A stretch of DNA of 64,000 nucleotides from Trichothecium roseum (taxonomy: Eukaryota > Ascomycota > Sordariomycetes > Hypocreales). The position numbers and the translations under genes are program-made. Numbering within the stretch: position 1 is the first letter of the stretch; each line of letters begins with the position of its first letter. The notes below the pieces were generated by a model, which did not search any database, was not told the origin of the DNA, and saw only the letters and a list, made by a program, of their open reading frames with translations. Below, piece after piece: positions 57,283 to 64,000 of the stretch. The stretch spans positions 3,968,001 through 4,032,000 of the forward strand of contig CM047940.1 of the NCBI GenBank assembly GCA_026184415.1, in the 5' to 3' direction.

Positions 57283-57330
57283 GGAGTGGGGCATGTACCA
57301 AACCACTTTACAGGGAGTGGGGCATGTACC
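57283..57330. repeat. 17-nt direct repeat (two copies)
   Basis: GGAGTGGGGCATGTACC occurs at 57283-57299 and again at 57314-57330, period 31 nt. Confidence 0.9.
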
Positions 57331-57340
57331 GAGTAGCGCG

Positions 57341-57363
57341 ACGCGCGAACGCGACTTGACGCG
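57341..57363 (+). promoter_or_regulatory. Triple ACGCG cluster (MCB-like) upstream of POL1
   Basis: ACGCG cores at 57341, 57349 and 57359, about 300 bp before the POL1 ATG. They match the core of the MBF-bound MCB element known upstream of yeast POL1; binding here is inferred. Confidence 0.5.
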
Positions 57364-57664
57364 GTGTGTTCGACGAGGAACTTGGTAAAGTCATTAACAC
57401 GCCTGCGAATACGGAGTAGTACGGAGTAATAGGTACGGAGCACCTTTACCAAGCGCTGCTCATTTTCATGCACACGATTAGAGGCGGTCCCCGCGATTTC
57501 ATCGACTTCAACCAGGTTTAGGTGGACTCTTGTCTCTGCATCTTCGTCTCTGCCCCTTTGTGCTCTTTGAGGAAGCGGACTGTTCAGCATCGATCCCTTT
57601 CTCCTGTTTTCAAATATTTCTCTTACCTAGTTTTTAATGCTTAGCTGAACATCTTCGATCCACA

Positions 57665-60600
57665 ATGCCCAAGGCTAACCACAGAGCTCGTCTCGCCGAG
57701 CTCAAGGCAGCCCGCGAATCTGGCAAGAAAGCTTTTGATAGCTTTCAGGTAGAGGATACCGAAAACCTTTACGACGAAGTTGACGAGGAGGGATACAAGA
57801 AACTTGTCCGCGATCGTCTAAACCAAGATGATTTCGTTGTCGACGATAATGGCGAAGGTTACGCCGATGATGGACGTGAAGAATGGGATCGTGTCCAGCA
57901 GTACGATTCAGATAGTGAGGCCGAGGATACAAGCACGCGCGGACGCCCAAGCAAGGCCTGTGAGTTTAATGGCCCTTGATAGCTTTCCTGTCGAGTTGCT
58001 AACACCCTCGTCAGCGAAGAAGGCTCGCGAGCAGGAGCAGGCTAAGCGCGATGCCAACGACCGAAACATTAGCGAATACTTCACCAAGGCTGCTGGCAAG
58101 CCTCAACCGAAGCCAAAGGTGAGCCATATTGCGGTTCGCATACAACTTGTTGTTCGAATGCTAATAAACCCCTTCAGGCTGTCAAGACGCAAGACGAGGA
58201 GGATTTCTTAGCTGGGTTACTGGAGGAGGTGGGCAGTAACATCCCGGCCCCGGCTACGAGACTACCAAAGCGCGACAGATCAGCCGAGCGGCGCAAAGCC
58301 AGGGCTCTTTCACCGGCACGCGAACCCAGCCAGAAGAAGAAGAAGACGGTTGATACCCGCCTGCCGTCCCCCCCTGCTCCTCAGAATCTAGACGATGATA
58401 ACGACGGCATTCTTACCATGGACGATGAGCCTATGAGCACCGCCGATATCCCCATGAGCGATCCCATGCCGTCTTCGCCTACTACCAGGATCGCGGAGCG
58501 TAAGGCCGCGCAGTTCAAGAAGGAGCCCAAGATCGAAGAGGATGAAGACGAGGATATGATGGAAGTAGCACATGCGGCCTCTATAAACGCCACTAGTGTC
58601 AACATCAAGGGCGTAAGACCTGTAAAGGTCTTGAAGGAAGAGACCCAGCCTTCGCCCGCCAGCTCATCACCCGTCAAAGCGCCAGACTCGTCTGTGGACT
58701 CGTCATCATGGAACGACCTGACATCGAGATTGAACGTTGTCAGTAGCTCGGCCTCAGAGACTAAAGTGGTTGGTAAGATAGACCACACAGATGCCATCGA
58801 GGCTGATGGTAGCCTCAATTTCTTCTGGACCGACTATACCGAGGCTAACGGTAGTCTCTGTCTATTCGGAAAGGTCTTGAACAAGAAGACGAAAACTTAC
58901 GTCAGTTGCTTTGTCAAGGTTGATAATATCCTCCGAAAGCTGTTTTTCTTGCCTCGGAAGCACCGTCACCGAGATGGTCAAGAGACTGATGAGAGTTGTG
59001 GCATGTCTGATGTGTACGACGAAGTGGATGAGATGATGTCCAGGATGAAAGTCGAAATGTACAAGATCAAGCCCAGCACGCGCAAGTATGCCTTTGAACT
59101 TCCTGGGATCCCTAAAGAGGCCCAGTACCTGAAGCTCTTGTACCCCTACACAAGTAAGGATTGTCGAAGTTTCGAACCCCTTGATCATTTTCTAACTTCG
59201 CAATAGAACCTCTCGTTTCTTCTGATGCGGGAGAAACTTACTCACATGTTTTTGGCACAAATACGGCCCTCTTCGAGCAATTTGTGCTGTGGAAGAACAT
59301 CATGGGCCCCTGTTGGCTGAAGATCGTGGATGCTGATTTTGGCGCCATCAAGAATGCATCACACTGCAAACTTGAGGTATTGGCCGAGCATCCTGATATG
59401 GTCTCAGTGCTCAAGGAATCTGATAACTTGGATGCACCTCCCTTGACGCTCATGAGTGTCGCGCTGCGGACGGCTTTCAACGCCAAGGACAATAAGCAGG
59501 AGATACTTGCCATTAGTGCAAGGATATATGAAAACGTGGGGCTTGCTGATACTACACCTGCTGAGAAGCTACCTTGCCGCACGTTTACAGTCATCCGACC
59601 GCACGGGCAGAACTTCCCCCTGGGATTCGACGCGCTCGCCAAACAAAGAAAAACAGGTCTTATTGCCCTGAGAAAGCAAGAAGCTGACATTCTCAGCTTC
59701 TTCCTCGCGCAAGTCGATGTAGCTGACCCTGATGTCATTCTTGGCCACCAGCTGGAAGGCGTAGATTATAGTGTCCTCGTCAACCGCCTGATCGAGAGGA
59801 AGACTCACCAATGGTCCAGACTGGGTCGTCTTCGCAGAACAGCATGGCCGCAGTCTATCAACAAGACTGGGGGCAACGTTTTCGCCGAGCGTCAAATTAT
59901 GGCCGGTCGTCTTCTATGCGACCTGGCTAATGATGCTGGCAAGTCTGCTATGACAAAGTGCCAATCGTGGAGTCTCACAGAAATGTGTAGCCTATATCTT
60001 TCCGGCGACAATCGTCGCCGCGAAATTGACAACGAGGCTGCGCTCAATAGCTGGGCGAAGGAGAAGGAGGGTCTCATGAATTACCTGACGCATATGGAGG
60101 CTGACACCCATTATATTGCCGCCTTGGCTTTGGGTGTGCAGATGTTACCACTAACGAAAGTTCTCACTAACCTTGCTGGAAACTCGTGGGCACGTACCTT
60201 GACTGGTACGCGTGCTGAGCGTAATGAGTATATTTTGCTTCATGAATTCCACCGCAATAAGTACATTTGCCCCGATAAGCAGACCTTCAAGGGCCGGCAA
60301 AAGGCTGAGGATGAGACTCGTGAAGAAGCCGGGGATGGTAAAAAGAAGGACAAATACAAGGGTGGCCTTGTCTTTGAGCCTGAAAAGGGCCTATACGACA
60401 AGTTTGTGCTTGTCATGGATTTCAACTCTCTATATCCTTCTATTATCCAGGAGTTTAACATCTGCTTCACTACCGTTGACAGGTCACAACAGGTAATTCT
60501 AATAATCCACTAAATGCTGGTGAAGAGTCGACCTGGAAAGCTAACACATACTAGGCCGAAGGTGAAGAAGAAGAGACAGTTCCCGAGGTACCGAAGCCGG

Positions 60601-62294
60601 GAGAGCTAGGCATCCTACCCCGGCTAATCGCTACGCTTGTCAGCCGACGTCGACAGGTCAAGAGTCTCATGAAGGACAAAAATGCGACCCCCGAGGAGCT
60701 AGCTACCTGGGATATCAAGCAACTTGCTTTGAAGCTCACTGCCAACTCCATGTATGGTTGTCTTGGATACACCAAATCTCGGTTTTACGCCCGCCCTCTG
60801 GCGGTTTTGACGACCTCCAAAGGCCGAGAGATTCTCCGCAGCACGAAGGATCTTGCTGAGAGCAAGGCCTTGCAAGTCATTTACGGCGATACTGACTCGG
60901 TCATGATTAATGCCAACGTGGACAATGTAGCCGATGCATTCAAGGTGGGAGTCGACTTCAAAAAGTCCGTCAACGAGCAGTACAGGCTGCTCGAGATCGA
61001 CATTGACAATGTCTTCCGTCGTATCCTGCTTCAGGCTAAGAAGAAGTATGCTGCCATCAACCTCGTCGAGAAGGATGGCAAGTTCATCGAAAAGATGGAA
61101 GTCAAAGGTCTTGACATGAAGCGCCGTGAGTACTGCGCCCTGTCTAAAGAAATTTCTCAGCATCTTCTCGACGAAATCCTCTCTGGTAACGATACTGAGG
61201 TTTCCATCGGCCGCATCCACGAATACCTGCGGGAGATGGCTGGTAAGATGAGAGAGGGCACGATCCCCACCCAGAAATACATTATCTACACTCAGCTGGG
61301 CAAGGGGCCAAAGGAATATCCCAACGCCGATTCCATGCCGCAAGTCCAGGTTGCTCTTCGTGACATCGCACGCGGCAAAACTGTACGCAAGGGCGATGTA
61401 GTGTCGTACATCATCACCGGCAGCCCCCAGGACTCGGAGCCCGCCCCAAAGCGTGCTTATGCCCCGGCAGACCTGAAGGTTGATACCAGCCTCAAACCCG
61501 ACGTTGACTACTATATCGGCAAGCAAATCTTCCCCCCCGTTGAGCGTCTCTGCGCGAACATCGCTGGCACCTCCACCTCGCAGCTTGCTGAGCAGCTTGG
61601 CCTCGACGTTCGCAAGTACAACTCCTTCCAGAACCAGAGCAGCAATGCCATTGACGAGCACGAGATCCACCCTCTCGAGTCCCAGATTCCCGACGAGGTT
61701 CGCTTCGGTGACTGTGCCCGGCTGTCCCTGCGTTGCCGCAAGTGCAAGAAGTCTTCCCTCTTTGAGGGATTGATGCTATCCCCCGACCAGGTATCTGCGG
61801 CTGGGATGAAGTGCCCATCTTGCGGCTCATCCATCCCCGTGCTCTCGATTGTGGCCCAGGTAGAACACGCCATCCGTTCGCAGACGTCTCAGTACTACGA
61901 AGGCTGGCTTGTCTGCGATGATTCCCAGTGCGGCAACCGCACGCGCCAGATGAGCGTCTACGGCACCCGCTGCCTGGGGCCCAGGGGCCTCGCGCGGGAC
62001 TGCCTCGGCCGCATGAAGTACGAGTACTCGGAGAAGGCCATCTACAACCAGCTCCTGTACTTTGCCAGTCTGTGGGACGTGGACAAGGCGCGCGCCAAGG
62101 CGGCCGAGGGGACGGCCGACGGCGGCGCGGGCCGCGACAAGATCCTAGCCCTGGCGGAGCAGAACCGCGTGCGCTTCGGCACCGTCAAGGGCGTCGTCGA
62201 CAAGTACCTGGACAAGTGCGGCAGGCAGTGGGTCGCCATGGACACGCTGTTCGGCAAGCTTGGCTTCAACAAGATGCTCCTTTCCGGCGCGTAA
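57665..62294 (+). CDS. POL1: DNA polymerase alpha catalytic subunit
   Basis: Exons 57665-57959, 58015-58118, 58178-59153, 59207-60492 and 60555-62294 give 1466 aa, normal for fungal Pol alpha. The N-terminal domain contains RARLAELKAARESGK and an acidic/Ser linker. The exonuclease-like domain lacks catalytic acidic motifs, as expected. Family-B polymerase motifs are intact: motif A DFNSLYPSIIQEFNICFTTV, motif B KLTANSMYGCLGY and motif C YGDTDSV. The C-terminus has two Cys clusters: CRKCKKSS with CPSCGS, and a second set CDDSQCGNRTRQ with CLGPRGLARDC. The enzyme extends RNA primers made by its primase partners to start Okazaki fragments in S phase. All four introns restore frame exactly. ACGCG boxes upstream suggest MBF control. 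Confidence 0.97.
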
Positions 62295-63604
62295 ATTCTT
62301 CTATTGCTTAGAAGGTAGTCAGGACTTTTTATTTATTTATTTTGGGGATGTCGGGTGTTCCTGCTTGGTTTAGTGGTAGGGAAAGGAGGAGGGAGGGGAG
62401 ATTGGGGGGATATATATATATAGATGGCGTTGGGATTGGGGACAAAGCATACATTGTCATGTGTTATCGTGTCACGAGTTTGAGCGGCGTGTGTCTGTTG
62501 GATCTGGCACTTTCATCGGCGTTTGTTGGGTTGTTGCCAGAACCATTCGCCTACTCTAAAGGGCAGTATGAGTGTATTCCTTCATTCATTCATTAGGTCT
62601 GGCATTTTGGTCAGTCACTCACTGGGCTTTCATATAACTAGGAGGAAGACGGGAGTGTACGCGCATAGTTTTGAAGAAAAAAAAATTATCGATTCCCGCC
62701 CCTTGTTTTCTCTCTCATATAAGCTTCTCAAGGTTACTAGTAGTTCCCCAAATCATTTGCCCCCCCCACCCCACCCCCTTTCCTTGCGTTAGATGATGCA
62801 TAAGTCTTTTGGTAAAAAACCACTCCAACCCAATAGTACTAAATGGTCGTCGTCTGCTCAGGGGATCCAAACTTCGGTCCCGCAAACATTCAAGGCCGCA
62901 CAGTAAGGATGCCCTGTCCGATCCATCCCTGATCCATCCTCGCAACTTCCCATAGAAAAACCGAAAGAGACGCTGGCGGGGCAGGCGAAAAACAAAAGTA
63001 TATCACTCGGGGAAAGATTGATAAGTGAGAACTCGGGAATGCAAGGAATAGAAAAAAGAGATGAAGCACAACGATGCAAATGCCCCAAACTCCCAAGAGA
63101 TCGACTCGGGAAACATTTCCCCCCTTATAATTCTGGGAAACATCCCTTCGTCGTCGACCCGATAAAAGAACTTTTCGTCCACAAAAAAAAATCGTGAGCC
63201 TGTTCCTCTTCTCATGATCCCATGGCGTCGTGCTGTTGACACGAATGTGAACAATGTGTCGCGAGACACTCAATACCCCTCGGACAGGACTTGAGATGCC
63301 TGCATATACATCCTAGGGCTCGAACGAGATGGTCGAGTAGCGGCGATGTATACACCAGACGACACTTGCTAGAGTGGATGATAGACATGGCGATCTTCTG
63401 ACACCTGTCCTGAACTTGGGGAGAAAAAGTTATGCCTATAAGGGGCTGAGAAGGGTTAAAGGTATCATGGCAATCGATGCGTGTGCAACTTTTTGTGAAC
63501 CACGCCTGACAAGAGGCCTGTAAATGCAAGAAAACACACGAGTCCCGCCAAGTCTATCTGCCGCCAAAATGCACTGGTACGAAAAGCAAAGGGTATTACT
63601 GCGT
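62295..63604. other. Long convergent 3' intergenic region
   Basis: 1.3 kb between the POL1 stop and the stop of the eIF4G-like gene. It contains a C-rich tract at 62758-62778, TATATATATA at 62410-62420 and ATTC repeats near 62580-62594. Much of it may be eIF4G 3' UTR. No ORF accepted. Confidence 0.45.
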
Positions 63605-64000
63605 TCATTCGTTCTCCTTTTTCTCGCCGTGAGGGACAGCCTTGGCTAGGGCTGGCGAGGCTGAAGTGGACGGCGGCGAGGCCGGGTTCTCGGTCTCCAT
63701 ATTTGCGAGCAGGCTAGATAAAAGTCAGTATCGACTTTACGTATCGATATTCAAAGAATGCGAGACTTACCTAAAGGCATTTGAGTGTGAGGTGCTGTCC
63801 CTATTGGGAGGGGTACCGGTCCTGGAGGAAGCACCAGAATCCTCACCAGGGCGTCCCAGAGAGCCACCAGGGCCCATGCGACGACCACTGTTGCTGCGCG
63901 ACCCGAGCGAAGAGTTGGGGCCCAGGGTGACGTGTCCACTTGTGGTCCGGCTGGCGGTGCCTTTGAGACGGCGCAAGTCATCCATGCCGACCTGGTTACT
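63605..64000 (-). CDS. Translation initiation factor eIF4G-like, C-terminal fragment (partial)
   Basis: Only the 3' end lies in the window: a partial exon from the edge to 63771, an intron (63770-63714) and a last exon 63713-63605. The spliced tail reads NQVGMDDLRRLKG, a Ser/Gly/Arg-rich segment with RRMGPGGSLGRPGEDSG, then HSNAFSLLANMETENPASPP and ends EKEKENE. As I remember fungal eIF4G, low-complexity tails of this kind, with DDLRRL and a FxLLxxM motif, occur next to the MIF4G region. The catalytic or binding domains are outside the window, so the name is tentative. The gene converges on POL1. Confidence 0.55.

Larger units (their letters stand above)
56362..57664 (+). promoter_or_regulatory. 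Divergent intergenic region upstream of POL1
   Basis: 1.3 kb between divergent starts. It holds TACGGAGTA elements (56969, 57266-57276, 57411-57431), a 17-nt direct repeat and an ACGCG cluster listed separately. The antisense ORF at 57180-57590 is not credible because it spans these repeats. Confidence 0.5.

Noticed and set aside
57180..57590. 136-codon minus-strand ORF upstream of POL1
   Set aside because: It overlaps tandem repeats and dispersed elements, and its composition is not protein-like.
60699..61670. Long antisense ORF inside POL1
   Set aside because: It exactly shadows the conserved polymerase coding region and has no domain.

Overview
The window looks like nuclear DNA of a filamentous ascomycete (Pezizomycotina), most likely a Sordariomycete close to the Hypocreales. 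The reasons are short 50-90 nt GT-AG introns with CTAAC/CTGAC-like branch sites, compact single-gene units on alternating strands, a Zn2Cys6 regulator, DUF7137 and DUF4112 proteins, and AT-rich gene-poor gaps with simple repeats. The order-level placement is inference. I see no bacterial, viral or plasmid module, no CRISPR array and no tRNA or rRNA gene that I can defend.

Layout. 0-12.2 kb: Zn2Cys6 regulator (+), cyclophilin/U-box PPIL2 (-), PTM1-type seven-TM protein (+), mitochondrial complex I methyltransferase NDUFAF7 (-), CDK11/PITSLRE-like kinase (+), DUF7137 secretory protein (-). 12.2-16.4 kb: gene-poor, repeat-speckled stretch holding a decayed copy of an Nrd1-type RRM gene with three in-frame TAG codons and at least one frameshift. 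16.4-32.5 kb: decapping enzyme DCP2 (-), DUF4112 protein (+), ribonucleotide reductase small subunit (+), SRP9/21 (-), Set1-complex/CPF WD protein SWD2 (-), mitochondrial oxaloacetate-type carrier (+), tRNA thiolation protein NCS2/CTU2 (-), APH-like kinase (-). 32.5-40.2 kb: dual-PH protein (+) and an isolated intronless secreted GH5 hydrolase (+) between long empty gaps. 40.4-57 kb: Mediator MED2-like (-), PUB1/TIA1 (+), YAK1 (+), RRM protein (-), PPR protein (+), unrecognised Ser-rich protein (-). 57.7-64 kb: DNA polymerase alpha catalytic subunit (+) and the 3' end of an eIF4G-like gene (-) cut by the window edge.

How they fit together. Nearly everything is conserved housekeeping. Two S-phase genes (RNR small subunit and POL1) both carry ACGCG(T) MCB-type clusters upstream, which suggests MBF control. 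Several genes act in mRNA fate (DCP2, PUB1, YAK1, eIF4G, RRM protein), but they are scattered and I see no operon-like logic. Exon boundaries were derived by hand from splice consensus and reading-frame continuity. Where they restore known family motifs they are strong; the PTM1 first intron, the first exon of the 54.8-56.4 kb gene and the 5' end of the Nrd1-like relic are weak. No clearly new biological system is visible. The best leads are the TAG-riddled RRM relic, the dispersed GTAC-GGA-GTAC element and the stop-free introns of length 3n in SWD2 and YAK1.
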